Below the pieces are notes generated by a model. The model was not told the origin of the DNA, did no database searches, and saw only the letters and a list, made by a program, of their open reading frames with translations. A stretch of 64,000 nucleotides of DNA from JABMQB01 sp963666575 (GTDB lineage: Bacteria > Bacteroidota > Bacteroidia > Bacteroidales > Prolixibacteraceae), in contig CAXXYG010000022.1 in NCBI GenBank assembly GCA_963666575.2, positions 55,998-119,997 of the forward strand, read 5' to 3'. A program made the position numbers and the translations under genes. This document shows, piece after piece, positions 1 to 10,121 of the stretch (the stretch's first letter is position 1; each line of letters starts with the position of its first letter).

Positions 1-3000
1 ATCAATATATACTGTATCGCCTTTACACCGTGCAACAGGATTTTCATTATCATCGACAAGAATAGTAACACTTGCAGTATCGGTACAACCATTGGCATCC
101 ATTACCATTACATAATAAATATCTGCAGCGAGGTTTTCGAATATATTTGTATCTTGATAGTTTAATCCTCCATCTTTACTGTATTCATATGGAGCAGTAC
201 CCGGAGATTGGATGATAACTTCAAATTTACCATCGGCAGCACCATTACAAGTAACGTCGTTCACTTTGTTGGCAGTAATTTGAACTTTAGTAGCAGGATC
301 GGAAATTATAAAAGAACGGCTTGTATCTTTACAGTTATTGGCATCAGTTACTATAACTTTATAGAAACCTGAAGGATAATTTATTAAACTATCGTTTGTT
401 TCACCAACTAACGGATGGTAAACAGGAGGAAATACATCAGAACCTAACCATTGATATGTGTATGGAACTTCACCTCCATTTACTGAAATAGCTATTATAC
501 CAGTTGAATCGTCATAACAAACCAAATCAATAATAGTATCTTTTGTAATTATAATTTCAGAAGGATCACCCATAAATACTGTGTCAGAGGCTTCACATCC
601 TTGATAATTTACTCTTACCCATTGTTTCCCGGCAGGTAAATTGGTAGCTGTTTGAGTATTTTCACCATTGCTCCAATAATATTGATAAAAAGAAGTGGTT
701 GGACCACCAACTATAGCTACTGTTGCTTTCCCTGTTTCTCCATAACAAAGTATCGAATCAATAACAGTAGCAGTAGCAACCATTGAGTCTGGTTGAGAAA
801 CAATAAAAGTATCTGTCGCAACACAGCCATTATCATCGGTTACACGTAGCCAATGTTTTCCTCCATATAAATATGCCTCATCTGATGTTGAGCCGGTGTC
901 CCACAAATAATAGTACGGACTTGTTCCACCTGTGGGATCAGCCTTGTACGATCTCCTTCCACCATAACATTGTATTGGCGGGCCATCTGGAACAGCAACT
1001 ACATCAAGCGTATTTACTATTGTAAATGTTTGAGTACACCAATCAGAATTACCTGATTTATCCCAAACAGTAAATGTCCGTTTAACTTTTAATGTGTCAT
1101 CCTGGTTGTTATAAATGATAGTATCACGGTAAACTACGCTGTCGATTTCACAGTTATCTTTAATATCTTCAGAGTCAACACCAAATTGAGTTATGTATGC
1201 GTCCTTATCTATTACAGAATCAGTATTTGAATATGCAAACCAATTGTTATTGTTGTAATCTTCAATTACATCTGTTCCATCACAACCAATTAACGTTTGG
1301 TTAGGAGGGCAATTTAAAGTTGGCGGAGTTGTGTCAAGCACAGTAGCATACACTACCGTATCATATGTATTACCTGATTTATCAGTAACTTTTATTGTTA
1401 CAGTGGTTGTGCCTATTGAAATAGTGCTTCCATCGTGGGGACTTTGATCAACACTACCGGCAGGCAATGTACAATTGTCAGATTCTGAATGGTAAAGTTC
1501 AGGTAAAACAACTCCACAATATTGATCAACATACAAAGTTGTATCCTTAGCTATAACATGCGGTTTTATAGTATCTTTAACTGTAACAGTTGAAGTACAG
1601 GTTGATATTGTTCCTACAGAATCCGCGACATATAAAGTAATTGTTACCCCAGAAGGATTTATGTCATCACAATCAAACAAATAATTACTCAACCACATGG
1701 TATCGATACCACAAGCATCAGATGACCCATCGTTAATGTCATTTACAGAGATTGAAGCTTCGCCATTGCTATCGACATAAACGGTAGCAGGTTTACAGAT
1801 TGCTTCAGGTCCTTCGTTTACAACTGTGAATGTTTGAATACACCAGCTTTTATTTCCTGATTCGTCGGTTACTTCAAATGTCCTTTCTACAATAATTGTA
1901 TCCTGGTTATTGTTGTATGTAATTTTGTCTATGTAAGTTACACTGTCGATGGTACAATTGTCCCAAATGTCGGCGGTAGTAACTGTTGATTGAGAAGTAT
2001 ATTCTCCAACAGTAATATCTTTTATCGTAGTTGAGAATTTGAACCAACCTTTGTTGTTGTGGTTTTCAATATCATCAGTCCCGTTACAACCTGTTATTGT
2101 TTTATCATCGGGGCAATTTAAGTGAGGATCAGTTGTGTCAAGCACATGTACAGTTGCATAAGCAGTGTCTAAATTACCTGCTTCGTCTTGAGCTATTACC
2201 ATTACGGTTGTGTCACCAATAGGAACAAAATCGGTTGTGTCAGGTCCTTGAGTAATAACAAGATTATTGTTGCTTGTACAATTATCGCTGGCAGTATACC
2301 TTACTTTAATCATTTTTGCCACACAATTATCTTTTGTTTCACTAACATAGATAGTTGTATCATAGGCAGTAATTTCAGGAGGAATACTATCAACAACAGT
2401 AACTGTAAAGTTACATGAATCGATATTACCTAATTCGTCCTCGGCATATAGCCATATTGTAGTGGTTCCTAAACCAATTACGGTGGTAGCAGTTGGGTTT
2501 TGAGTAACAATTATTTGTGCATCATCAGTACAATTATCATGTACTGTAGCTTCACCGGTGTAGTCTTCAATAGTGTATTCACAATTATCGTTTGCACCAA
2601 CTGTTTTATCCGACGGGCAGACAATAGTTGGAGGAGTAGTATCGTAAATTTTAATTGTTTGCGGGCAATCGGTTGTTTCACCACAATCATCGTAAAGTGT
2701 AAAAGTCCGGGTCACAACAATTGGGTTTGTTCCGGTTTTACTGTCCTTGTAGGTAATAGTATTTACACCACAACCTTCGTTGATAATAACACCACCAGCA
2801 CTTGTAAATGCTGATTCTGATATGTCAACTTCTGTTTCGGAGTAGGCAAAATCTGAAATGTCATCGGTGCTGCAACCTTGAATACTATCGGCAGGAGGGC
2901 AGCTAATTTGTGGTAGTTCTTTACAAGTAATATTTGCAACAACTGTTCCATATACAAACGAATCTCCGTTTGTTGATGGTGATTTTACCTCTATGCTTAA

Positions 3001-6000
3001 ATTAGAAACAGTACCTGGAACATTTGAAAGAGTAAAAGGTGTAATATTTAAGGAATTACCTAAATTCGGATGTACAAGTGTAATGGTTTCGTTAATACCA
3101 CCTGCAGCAGCTGTTATTGTTACGATTCTTTGATCAGGATAAGGATTCAATTCTGAAATTGGTACAGTTATTATTATGTCTTTGTTTCCTAAAGTGATAG
3201 GAAGATTTAAGTTTGCTGTCTTGTGATATAAATAAACGCCTTCGTATTGGCCAGAAGAGGCTTTTTTGTTTTGGTTTGAACGGAAAACATAAGCTACAAA
3301 TGAGTGAGTATTCCACCTATCAGAAGTAGTTAAAGTAATGAATGCTGCCGGATCAAACTTAGCGCGGTAAATTCCAATTCCTGAATTACCATTAACTACA
3401 GTAAGGCGAGGAGCAATAATAGTTTGAGAACCTGATTCAAACTTCATTGATGATGGAGCTGTACCACCTTTATGTACAGCTTCTACAATAATACTATCAA
3501 CATCAGTTAAATCGGGGAATGTTAATGTTGTGGATGTATGGTCATCGGTCCCAACTCCTTTCACTTCAACATCTACATTTTCACCACAATCAAATTGCCA
3601 TTCTTCACCCGGAGGTTTATTCAGAATTGGTAATTCGTAATCTTCAACTTCGCCATCAGATGCATACCCGCAAGGTGTATTACTTGATATACTAATATCT
3701 GTGGTTAGCCTCAACCTGATATATGATATCCCTGCTTTTATATCGGAGGGGACATTCCATGTTATTGTTTTATAAACTCCATCAGTTCCATTGGGAACAT
3801 CTACAACAGCATATTCATCAGCATCAAAAACACCATTTAAATCAAAATCTATCCAACCATGTAGTTTCCCTGATATTCCTTGTTTGTTTTTTACTTTTAC
3901 TGATAATGAGTAATTTGTATCATTTTCTTTTAAAGCTGGTTTTACTTCGTAACCATAACTATTAACAAGCCCGTCTTCATCATCATAATTGTCAAGGTCA
4001 TCATCGGTTGCATTACCATAATCATCCACTCCGTCAACCCAGTTGTAATCTTCTTTATCGACTTTGCTTCCCATTTTAATATCACCATCTTCCTTATGGC
4101 TGGCTTCGCAATAACCCGGGGCATCGCCAAATTCGTTACCACGAGGAGGGCATAAAAGGCCTCCATTAAGGCTGTATCCTTTTACAATTAGGAATTCGCC
4201 AAAAACCATTCCTGGACCAATTGGCTCAGAACATGAAGTATGGATTTCGGTGTATGAACTTGATCCATTTAAAAATATTTTTATACGGGAACCAAAAGTA
4301 GTTTCGTTATAATAGTGTGAAAATGTAAATATTTCGTTTGGTTGTACGATACTGTTAAAAACAGTATTGTCTTCTTTATCAATAATAAGCACATTTGCCT
4401 GGCTTGTACCCAGGTATTTTAATGTAAGGCTGGTAACTTTACCATCACAATCGTTACATTCTTCATTACTTACTTCAATGGTAATTTGATCAGATCCGGG
4501 ACAATTAAATGTACTGTTAGCCGAATATGTAATAACATGATTTCCAATTCCCGCAACTGAAGGATCAAATAATCCGTCAGGACTGACGCCAGTACCGGAG
4601 AAAGTACCTCCACTTGGTGTTCCTGTTAATTGGTAGGAAGGATCAGTTGGTCCAAATGGCCCTGCAGGATCCAGTGTTACTGTATTTGGATTTACAGTAA
4701 TTGTAAATTGTTGCGGATTTCCTACACATCCATTTTTTGAAGGAGTAACAGTTATTGTGGCTGTAACAGGAGTAGTTCCGTTATTAATTGCGACAAATGA
4801 AGCAATGTTTCCGGTACCGCTGGCTGCCAGTCCAATAGAAGGTGTATTGTTGGTCCAGTTAAAAATTGTTCCATCAACACTTCCGGTAAATGTTACCTGG
4901 TTTGTATTTTCGCCAGCACATTTTGTTTGATTAGCCGGATCTTCTACGTTAGGTGTTGGATTGCTATTATCAAGCGTAACCATATAATCTTCAACCTCGC
5001 CATCTGATGCTGGCCCTTCATATGTTAATCCTGCATTAGTACTGTAACGGAATCGGGCAAAAGTAAAACCTGACCCAATCGTACAAGGTACGTCAATATT
5101 TACATTGTTGTTTCCATCAGCTAAAACTAAATCTGTCGCAATTTGTTCTCCTGCATCGCTCCAGTCACCATCATCATTCCAGTCAATCCAGGCATTCAAT
5201 TTACCGGTGCCATGTGCATTAACTACAATTGTTTTGGTTTCACCATTTTTAAAACTTCCCGAGATAAAAACACCATCTTCATCATCAGGAGTTCCGTTGT
5301 TATCATCACCATCAGCGTTTGGAGAAGGTTGCCCATCATTTTCTGCATCAATGTTGCTTCCTAAAAAAATTGAAGGACTAATAACATGTTTTGCTCCGTT
5401 TAAAGTGATATTAAGAGTTGGATATGGATCTGGTGCATCACCTAAATCATTTTCGGCGGGTGCAAAACCAGGAATACATTTAGCATACAATGAAAATAAA
5501 CGGTAAGCAGAAGAAGCCTGGGCGTTATATTTAACACCAATACGCCAATTAAATGAATTGGCGCCTTCGAAGGTCATTCTTACCATCCTGTCCCATGTAT
5601 TTATTGGGATTCCATCGGCCGATGTATTTGTTTTATCAATAAACCGGATATTGTATCCACCCGGAGGATTATTTACTATGTCAATGTTGGCCGCAGCACC
5701 TGCCCCAAAATCGGGAGTGCCTGTAAAGTTAAACTGTTGGAATTCATTCCTGTAATAACCACCATCAATGTCTACGCCAAATCCATAAAACCTGAATATG
5801 TTTGCCGGAATACTGGTGTTACAATAGAAAAATGAAATTTTAAAATCAACCCATGCTTCATCACCATTAAAATCGCCATATGATACAAATTTTGGTTGAA
5901 GGGCATTGTCATATCCTTCGCTTGAAACGTCAATATCTTCGATGTAACCTTGGTGGAGTTCAATGATTTCAACAATTGCATCAATATCGGACCCAACGCC

Positions 6001-6294
6001 GGCCACCTGGCCGAATTTAAATTTATCACCAACTTCAATACTACCATAACCCGATAGTCGTGTCATCCTGTCTTCGTCAAAATCGAGATTCACAATAGCA
6101 ACACCATCACAATTGATCGGATCGGGATCGGTACATTCAGTTGAAACCACTGATTTTAAAACAGGTTCTACATTTACAATAATTTGCTCGGGCTCATTAC
6201 TGTTCCCAATTAATACATCGGGTTCTTCCTGAGAAAAAGCAATAATTGTAATGAGTAGCATAAATGCTACCAATAAATATTTTTTGAGATACAT
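1..6294 (-). CDS. Giant secreted GEVED/HYR/SprB-repeat protein, C-terminus beyond window
   Basis: The frame is open from an ATG at 6294 to the window edge, giving at least 2098 codons; the frame at both ends agrees. An N-terminal signal peptide (MYLKKYLLVAFMLL...AFSQ) is followed by a region of its own type. Two GEVED-type domains end in GEVEDY near residues 430 and 880. HYR-like modules (DTTPPTxxCP pattern) run from about residue 1130 to 1775. SprB-type repeats (GGTSPYYYLW, GGEVPYTYQWLG) occupy about 1780-2075, and another HYR module begins at the edge. Such proteins are exported by the type IX secretion system and act at the cell surface in adhesion or gliding; that role is known for the family and inferred here. 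The sorting domain lies outside the window. Many ORFs in other frames here are shadows. Confidence 0.9.
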   Translation of the reverse strand, partial: MYLKKYLLVAFMLLITIIAFSQEEPDVLIGNSNEPEQIIVNVEPVLKSVVSTECTDPDPINCDGVAIVNLDFDEDRMTRLSGYGSIEVGDKFKFGQVAGVGSDIDAIVEIIELHQGYIEDIDVSSEGYDNALQPKFVSYGDFNGDEAWVDFKISFFYCNTSIPANIFRFYGFGVDIDGGYYRNEFQQFNFTGTPDFGAGAAANIDIVNNPPGGYNIRFIDKTNTSADGIPINTWDRMVRMTFEGANSFNWRIGVKYNAQASSAYRLFSLYAKCIPGFAPAENDLGDAPDPYPTLNITLNGAKHVISPSIFLGSNIDAENDGQPSPNADGDDNNGTPDDEDGVFISGSFKNGETKTIVVNAHGTGKLNAWIDWNDDGDWSDAGEQIATDLVLADGNNNVNIDVPCTIGSGFTFARFRYSTNAGLTYEGPASDGEVEDYMVTLDNSNPTPNVEDPANQTKCAGENTNQVTFTGSVDGTIFNWTNNTPSIGLAASGTGNIASFVAINNGTTPVTATITVTPSKNGCVGNPQQFTITVNPNTVTLDPAGPFGPTDPSYQLTGTPSGGTFSGTGVSPDGLFDPSVAGIGNHVITYSANSTFNCPGSDQITIEVSNEECNDCDGKVTSLTLKYLGTSQANVLIIDKEDNTVFNSIVQPNEIFTFSHYYNETTFGSRIKIFLNGSSSYTEIHTSCSEPIGPGMVFGEFLIVKGYSLNGGLLCPPRGNEFGDAPGYCEASHKEDGDIKMGSKVDKEDYNWVDGVDDYGNATDDDLDNYDDEDGLVNSYGYEVKPALKENDTNYSLSVKVKNKQGISGKLHGWIDFDLNGVFDADEYAVVDVPNGTDGVYKTITWNVPSDIKAGISYIRLRLTTDISISSNTPCGYASDGEVEDYELPILNKPPGEEWQFDCGENVDVEVKGVGTDDHTSTTLTFPDLTDVDSIIVEAVHKGGTAPSSMKFESGSQTIIAPRLTVVNGNSGIGIYRAKFDPAAFITLTTSDRWNTHSFVAYVFRSNQNKKASSGQYEGVYLYHKTANLNLPITLGNKDIIITVPISELNPYPDQRIVTITAAAGGINETITLVHPNLGNSLNITPFTLSNVPGTVSNLSIEVKSPSTNGDSFVYGTVVANITCKELPQISCPPADSIQGCSTDDISDFAYSETEVDISESAFTSAGGVIINEGCGVNTITYKDSKTGTNPIVVTRTFTLYDDCGETTDCPQTIKIYDTTPPTIVCPSDKTVGANDNCEYTIEDYTGEATVHDNCTDDAQIIVTQNPTATTVIGLGTTTIWLYAEDELGNIDSCNFTVTVVDSIPPEITAYDTTIYVSETKDNCVAKMIKVRYTASDNCTSNNNLVITQGPDTTDFVPIGDTTVMVIAQDEAGNLDTAYATVHVLDTTDPHLNCPDDKTITGCNGTDDIENHNNKGWFKFSTTIKDITVGEYTSQSTVTTADIWDNCTIDSVTYIDKITYNNNQDTIIVERTFEVTDESGNKSWCIQTFTVVNEGPEAICKPATVYVDSNGEASISVNDINDGSSDACGIDTMWLSNYLFDCDDINPSGVTITLYVADSVGTISTCTSTVTVKDTIKPHVIAKDTTLYVDQYCGVVLPELYHSESDNCTLPAGSVDQSPHDGSTISIGTTTVTIKVTDKSGNTYDTVVYATVLDTTPPTLNCPPNQTLIGCDGTDVIEDYNNNNWFAYSNTDSVIDKDAYITQFGVDSEDIKDNCEIDSVVYRDTIIYNNQDDTLKVKRTFTVWDKSGNSDWCTQTFTIVNTLDVVAVPDGPPIQCYGGRRSYKADPTGGTSPYYYLWDTGSTSDEAYLYGGKHWLRVTDDNGCVATDTFIVSQPDSMVATATVIDSILCYGETGKATVAIVGGPTTSFYQYYWSNGENTQTATNLPAGKQWVRVNYQGCEASDTVFMGDPSEIIITKDTIIDLVCYDDSTGIIAISVNGGEVPYTYQWLGSDVFPPVYHPLVGETNDSLINYPSGFYKVIVTDANNCKDTSRSFIISDPATKVQITANKVNDVTCNGAADGKFEVIIQSPGTAPYEYSKDGGLNYQDTNIFENLAADIYYVMVMDANGCTDTASVTILVDDNENPVARCKGDTVYID

Positions 6295-7050
6295 GACGTT
6301 ATCTTTTATTGTTTGTTGAGAAGTAGTAGAATGTTGGTGTAAAATGTTTTTCATAATCAATAGGTTTATTTATGAAAATTATTGCCAGATGAAACAAACC
6401 CGGAATTAACAATGTCTATTTCGGTTAAAATGAGGTTTAATAATAGATTATTGGAAAAATTTGGTTGTAAACATAAGCTTGTCAGCAACATGTTTTTTTG
6501 ATTTCCTAAAACAATTTGATTTTTGTTGTTTAAGGCATCCAGATATACAACATATAGATAGGTATGTAACAGATTTGTATCAATCTTGCCTTCAAAATTT
6601 TCCATAACTTATTATTTGCGTCTAACAATTGGGTTTGCATGTGTTATACATATAATATGCCAATGGAGTTATTTTTAGTTAAGTTGTTGATAATCAAAAT
6701 CAAAGGTAATCAGGTGATGTTGGGCGTTGTCCCATATTGGGAAAATGTTTGTTATAATGAGTCAGGATTTAGATGATTACATAGAAAAAAACACCTATTT
6801 GTATCAGTTTTTTCCTGACTTTTGTGTTTTATTTTTACCTTAAAATGCTTAGTGCCAAAGCATTGTTATTTGAGAGGATTTTGTCTTTATATTTAGGGAA
6901 AAATGGCCTTAGTTTATGCCGCTTTTTTTACATAATATGAAGTTTTTTTTTATTATGTAAATAGTTTTTGAATGTGACAATTTATAAGTTTTATTTTTGT
7001 TTAATAGTTTTTTATTATTTTGTATTTGTTAAAATGGGAAATGGTTAATT
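6295..7050. other. AT-rich intergenic region with one doubtful small ORF
   Basis: About 750 bp between two divergently transcribed genes. It holds a possible 79-codon minus-strand ORF (6366-6605, starting MENFEGKIDTNLL) that ends 71 bp before the giant gene. It has no recognisable domain and I give it about a 25% chance of being real. The rest is very AT-rich and should carry the promoters of both flanking genes; I see no RNA gene or clear hairpin. Confidence 0.5.
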
Positions 7051-7695
7051 ATGGTAAATAATAGTGTATTATTCTGGAACGTAGATACCCAGATTGATTT
7101 TGTTGAACCGGACGGGAAACTTTATGTTCAGGATGCTGAAAAATTAAAATTTAAATGGCAGGAAATTACTTCTTTGGCTAAAGAATATAACATTCGGATT
7201 GTTAATACAGCTGATTCGCATACATTTGATTCTAAGGAAATTAGTTTAAGTCCTAACCTGATTAATACCTTTCCTGTACATTGTATAAAAGGGACAAAAG
7301 GGGAACAATTTATTTCAGAAACTAAACCTAAAAATGCACTGGTTTTTGATTGGAATAAACATTATAATATTATAAATGAATTAAGCAGAAATCCATCACG
7401 AAATATAATTATTAAAAAGGATGCTTTTAATGTGTTTGTTGGAAATCCATATTCTGAAGAAATACTAAAAATACTTCAGCCAAAAATTGTTATAGTTTAT
7501 GGAGTAACCACAAATGTATGTGTTGATTTTGCAGTGATGGGATTGGTGAAAAAAGTTCCTGAAGTTTTTGTTATTTCCGATGCTATAAAAGAGTTGGCAA
7601 CTATTCCATTGCCTTTCGAAGAATGGAAAAGATCAGGTGTTAAAATGCAGACTACCATCCAGCTTACGGAATTTATTAAGGGTTATTTTTCATAG
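7051..7695 (+). CDS. Isochorismatase-fold cysteine hydrolase, nicotinamidase-like
   Basis: 214 aa, one domain of the isochorismatase/nicotinamidase superfamily. Visible family residues are D12, Q14 and D16 in VDTQIDF, the DSH motif at 55-57, FPVHCIKGTKG around 74-84, a lysine pair at 122-123 and the nucleophile candidate C157 in YGVTTNVCVDF. Asp, Lys and Cys together form the catalytic triad of this family, and the DxH plus His pattern resembles the metal site of PncA. It probably hydrolyses nicotinamide or a related amide in NAD salvage, but the exact substrate cannot be read from sequence. The start is the ATG after a purine-rich AAAATGGGAAATGG stretch. Its last 13 bases overlap the convergent trmH end. 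Confidence 0.85.
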   Translation: MVNNSVLFWNVDTQIDFVEPDGKLYVQDAEKLKFKWQEITSLAKEYNIRIVNTADSHTFDSKEISLSPNLINTFPVHCIKGTKGEQFISETKPKNALVFDWNKHYNIINELSRNPSRNIIIKKDAFNVFVGNPYSEEILKILQPKIVIVYGVTTNVCVDFAVMGLVKKVPEVFVISDAIKELATIPLPFEEWKRSGVKMQTTIQLTEFIKGYFS

Positions 7696-8351
7696 AAATG
7701 TTTTTCAAGCAATTCACTTTTTTTAATAGTACTTTTAATCCACTGTAATTTTATTTCATCTTTTTCTTCTTCTGTTAATTTCCATTCAATTTTATCCGAT
7801 TCGTGAAGTTTTAAAGTTAAATGGTGTAAAACTATGGCCGCCGAAACTGAAATATTAAAACTTTCGGTAAAACCATACATTGGTATTTTTATAAATTCAT
7901 CGGCATTTTGCTGAATTGTTTCTGATATTCCAGGCAATTCTGAACCAAACACCAAGGCTGATTTGCCCTTTGTAAGGTCAAAATCATTTAAATATGTATC
8001 GTTGGTATGTGGGGTTGTTGCAATAATTCGGTAGCCTTGTTTTTTTAATTGTTTAATGGCATCCAGGCTGTTATTTTCAGTGTTATTATATTTATACTGG
8101 TTTAACCATTTTGAGGCACCTAAAGCCACCTGTGTATCTACATTAAATTCGTTCCTGTTCTCAATAATGTGTACATCCTGAATCCCAAAGCAGTCGCATG
8201 TCCTTAATACAGCACTAGCATTTTGGGGTTGAAAAATATCTTCTAAAACAACTGTAAAATATTTTGTCCGGTTCTCAAGTACTGAATTGAACAGAGCCTT
8301 GCGGTGAGGGGTAAGGAAACCGGAGAGGTATTCTAAAAGTTTTTTATCCAT
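7683..8351 (-). CDS. trmH: TrmH-type tRNA/rRNA 2'-O-ribose methyltransferase (SpoU family)
   Basis: 222 aa SPOUT methyltransferase that uses S-adenosylmethionine. All three SpoU motifs are visible: motif 1 with N44 and R50 in NASAVLRTCDCFG, motif 2 as VFGSELPGIS near 155-164, and motif 3 as the knot segment MYGFTESFNISVSAA near 178-192. Length and the C-terminal basic helix fit TrmH, which methylates G18 in tRNA; an rRNA target is the alternative. It lies downstream of the HU gene on the same strand, but a terminator hairpin sits between them. Confidence 0.85.
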   Translation of the reverse strand: MDKKLLEYLSGFLTPHRKALFNSVLENRTKYFTVVLEDIFQPQNASAVLRTCDCFGIQDVHIIENRNEFNVDTQVALGASKWLNQYKYNNTENNSLDAIKQLKKQGYRIIATTPHTNDTYLNDFDLTKGKSALVFGSELPGISETIQQNADEFIKIPMYGFTESFNISVSAAIVLHHLTLKLHESDKIEWKLTEEEKDEIKLQWIKSTIKKSELLEKHFYEK

Positions 8352-8371
8352 GTATTATTAATTTACCACAT

Positions 8372-8401
8372 AAAAAAGGGAAGCTCGTGCCTCCCTTTTT
8401 T
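8372..8401 (-). terminator. Rho-independent terminator after the HU gene
   Basis: GGGAAGC/GCCTCCC stem with a short loop, flanked by A6 and T6 runs, so it could work in both directions. It lies between the HU stop (8423) and the trmH start (8351) and probably ends the HU transcript. Confidence 0.8.
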
Positions 8402-8422
8402 ATAATTTCTTTCAAAAATTGC

Positions 8423-8695
8423 TTATGAAACGGAACCTGCAAGTTCAGCACCAGCTTTAAACTTAACAACTTTTTTCGCTGCAATAGTAATTTCTTTACC
8501 AGTTTGAGGGTTTCTTCCAGTTCTGGCACTTCGTTCAGAAACAGAGAAAGAACCAAATCCAATAAGTGCTACTCTATCGCCACCTTTCAGTGAATCGGTA
8601 GTTGCTTCTACAAAAGCATCGAGTGCTTTTTTTGCATCGGCTTTAGTAAGCCCGGCTTTTTCAGCCATTGCATCAATCAATTGAGCTTTATTCAT
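8423..8695 (-). CDS. HU family DNA-binding protein
   Basis: 90 aa, the usual length for HU/IHF. It begins MNKAQLIDAMAEKAGLTKADA and contains the signature GFGSFSVSERSARTGRNPQTG, whose arm residues insert into the DNA minor groove, then the C-terminal helix. It is a nucleoid-organising protein that works as a dimer. It has its own upstream region of about 275 bp before the tRNA genes and its own terminator, so it is probably a single-gene unit. Confidence 0.97.
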   Translation of the reverse strand: MNKAQLIDAMAEKAGLTKADAKKALDAFVEATTDSLKGGDRVALIGFGSFSVSERSARTGRNPQTGKEITIAAKKVVKFKAGAELAGSVS

Positions 8696-8934
8696 ACGAT
8701 AAAAATTTAAATAATTAAGTTATTGAAAATGAGTATATTAACTTTGTTGTATTTTGCATATTTTTCTATTTATACCTGCAAAAAAGTGTATTTTGTTTGT
8801 TCTAAACCGTCAATAAAATCAATACTTTCAGCGTTTTTTATAAAGTTACACTAAATTCTGAAATAAGTTTCAATTATGCAACCTTGTTGAGGTTTTTTTT
8901 TTAATAATTTTAATATTTTTTTTCGAAAAACCTT

Positions 8935-8963
8935 TTTGTATTTCCAAAATTATAATACTTTTG
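8935..8963 (+). promoter_or_regulatory. Bacteroidota-type promoter of tRNA-Ser
   Basis: TTTG at 8935-8938 and TACTTTTG at 8956-8963, separated by 17 nt, match the Bacteroidota consensus TTTG-N17-23-TAnnTTTG. The tRNA begins 10 bases after the -7 box. Confidence 0.75.
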
Positions 8964-8972
8964 TCGCGCTCG

Positions 8973-9057
8973 GGAGAGATGGCAGAGTGGTCGAATGCGG
9001 CGGTCTTGAAAACCGTTGTACCGCGAGGTACCGGGGGTTCGAATCCCTCTCTCTCCG
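8973..9057 (+). tRNA. tRNA-Ser (anticodon TGA)
   Basis: 85 nt with the long variable arm of a class II tRNA. The acceptor stem GGAGAGA pairs with TCTCTCC and the discriminator is G. The anticodon loop CTTGAAA contains TGA. The T-arm has GGTTCGAATCC. CCA is not encoded. Confidence 0.97.
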
Positions 9058-9183
9058 CAAAAGTAACCATTAGTTTCGGCTGATGGTTTTTTTATTGCAT
9101 AGATGTTGTTAATAAGTTTTTTTTCATTTTGTTTTTATTGAATTTCAAATTCAAAAATGATTAGGTATTTATTAATGAATTAT

Positions 9184-9191
9184 TATATTTG
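9184..9191 (+). promoter_or_regulatory. -7 promoter box of tRNA-Trp
   Basis: TATATTTG matches TAnnTTTG and lies 16 bases before the tRNA. I see no clean TTTG -33 box at the usual distance. Confidence 0.55.
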
Positions 9192-9207
9192 CAGTCGCAA
9201 TCAAAAT

Positions 9208-9280
9208 ACGGGTGTAGCTCAGTTGGTAGAGCACTGGTCTCCAAAACCAGGTGTCGGGCGTTCGAGTCGCTCCTCCCGTG
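9208..9280 (+). tRNA. tRNA-Trp (anticodon CCA)
   Basis: 73 nt cloverleaf. The D-arm is AGCTCAGTTGGTAGAGC, the anticodon stem CTGGT/ACCAG encloses CTCCAAA (anticodon CCA), and the T-arm contains GTTCGAGTC. The acceptor stem ACGGGTG/CTCCCGT has a T-T mismatch at the sixth pair, which is unusual. CCA is not encoded. Confidence 0.95.
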
Positions 9281-9282
9281 CA

Positions 9283-9315
9283 AAAAAGCCGCTTTTTTAG
9301 TGGCTTTTTGCTTTT
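9283..9315 (+). terminator. Terminator after tRNA-Trp
   Basis: AAAAAGCC at 9283-9290 pairs with GGCTTTTT at 9302-9309, followed by GCTTTTT. It directly follows the tRNA. Confidence 0.7.
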
Positions 9316-9357
9316 TATATCCTTTCTTTTTTAATACTTTCAAGGCAAATATATGAT

Positions 9358-10080
9358 ATGGAAGTTGACTTGTTCGTCCCCTGTTTTATCGACCAATTTT
9401 ACCCAGAAACTGCTTTTAATTGTATTAAAATTCTGAAAAAGGCAGGTGTAAAAGTGATTTATAATCCTGAGCAAACATGCTGTGGCCAACCTTCTTATAA
9501 TAGCGGATTTTTTAAAGAAACAAAAACACTAGCCAACAAGTTTTTAGATGATTTTACAGGCAAGAATTTAATTGTAACTCCTTCAGCTTCATGTGCTGGT
9601 TTTGTGAAAAACTATTACCCTACGTTATTTGAAAGCGGTGATTCTAAACGATCTGAAATAAACGCTTTCTCTAGGCGGATGGTGGAGTTTTCTGATTTTA
9701 TGGTGAATCACCTAAAGATGATTGATTTTGGGGCAGAGTTCCCTTATAGAGTAACTTTTCACGATTCGTGCGCAGCATTACGGGAATATAAACTAAAGAA
9801 TGAAAGTCGGATTTTATTAAATCAGGTAAAAGGGCTTCAACTTATTGAGATGGAAGATACAACTACATGTTGTGGATTTGGTGGTACTTTTATGGCTAAG
9901 TATACAACCATTTCGTCGGCAATGGCTGAACAAAAAGTAGAAAAGGCATTGGCAACCGGTGCCGAATATATTGTTTCAACTGATTCATCGTGCCTTCTAA
10001 ATATCGAAAGTTATATTACTAAACAGAAATTGCCAATACAAACAATCCATCTGGCTGATATATTGGCGTCGGGGTGGTGA
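9358..10080 (+). CDS. LutA/YkgE-type (Fe-S)-binding oxidoreductase subunit
   Basis: 240 aa with the duplicated cysteine-rich (CCG) domain of the LutA and GlpC/HdrB group. The first copy has CCG at 41-43; the second has HDSC at 135-138 and CCGFGG at 171-176. These cysteines ligate an Fe-S cluster in the family. LutA works with LutB and LutC in lactate oxidation, but neither partner is beside this gene, so the pathway is inferred. The start is the ATG just after the tRNA-Trp terminator. Genes on both sides are unrelated. Confidence 0.85.
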   Translation: MEVDLFVPCFIDQFYPETAFNCIKILKKAGVKVIYNPEQTCCGQPSYNSGFFKETKTLANKFLDDFTGKNLIVTPSASCAGFVKNYYPTLFESGDSKRSEINAFSRRMVEFSDFMVNHLKMIDFGAEFPYRVTFHDSCAALREYKLKNESRILLNQVKGLQLIEMEDTTTCCGFGGTFMAKYTTISSAMAEQKVEKALATGAEYIVSTDSSCLLNIESYITKQKLPIQTIHLADILASGW

Positions 10081-10121
10081 TAAAAATAGGTTTAATTTAA
10101 TGCAGATATTAAAACAATAAA

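Noticed and set aside
2188..5755. Several ORFs on both strands within the left giant gene
   Set aside because: They lie in other frames of a continuous 2098-codon frame that has recognisable domains.
8870..9343. Minus-strand ORFs over the two tRNA genes
   Set aside because: Antisense translations of tRNA sequence (for example REGFEPPVPRGTTVF) are a common artefact.
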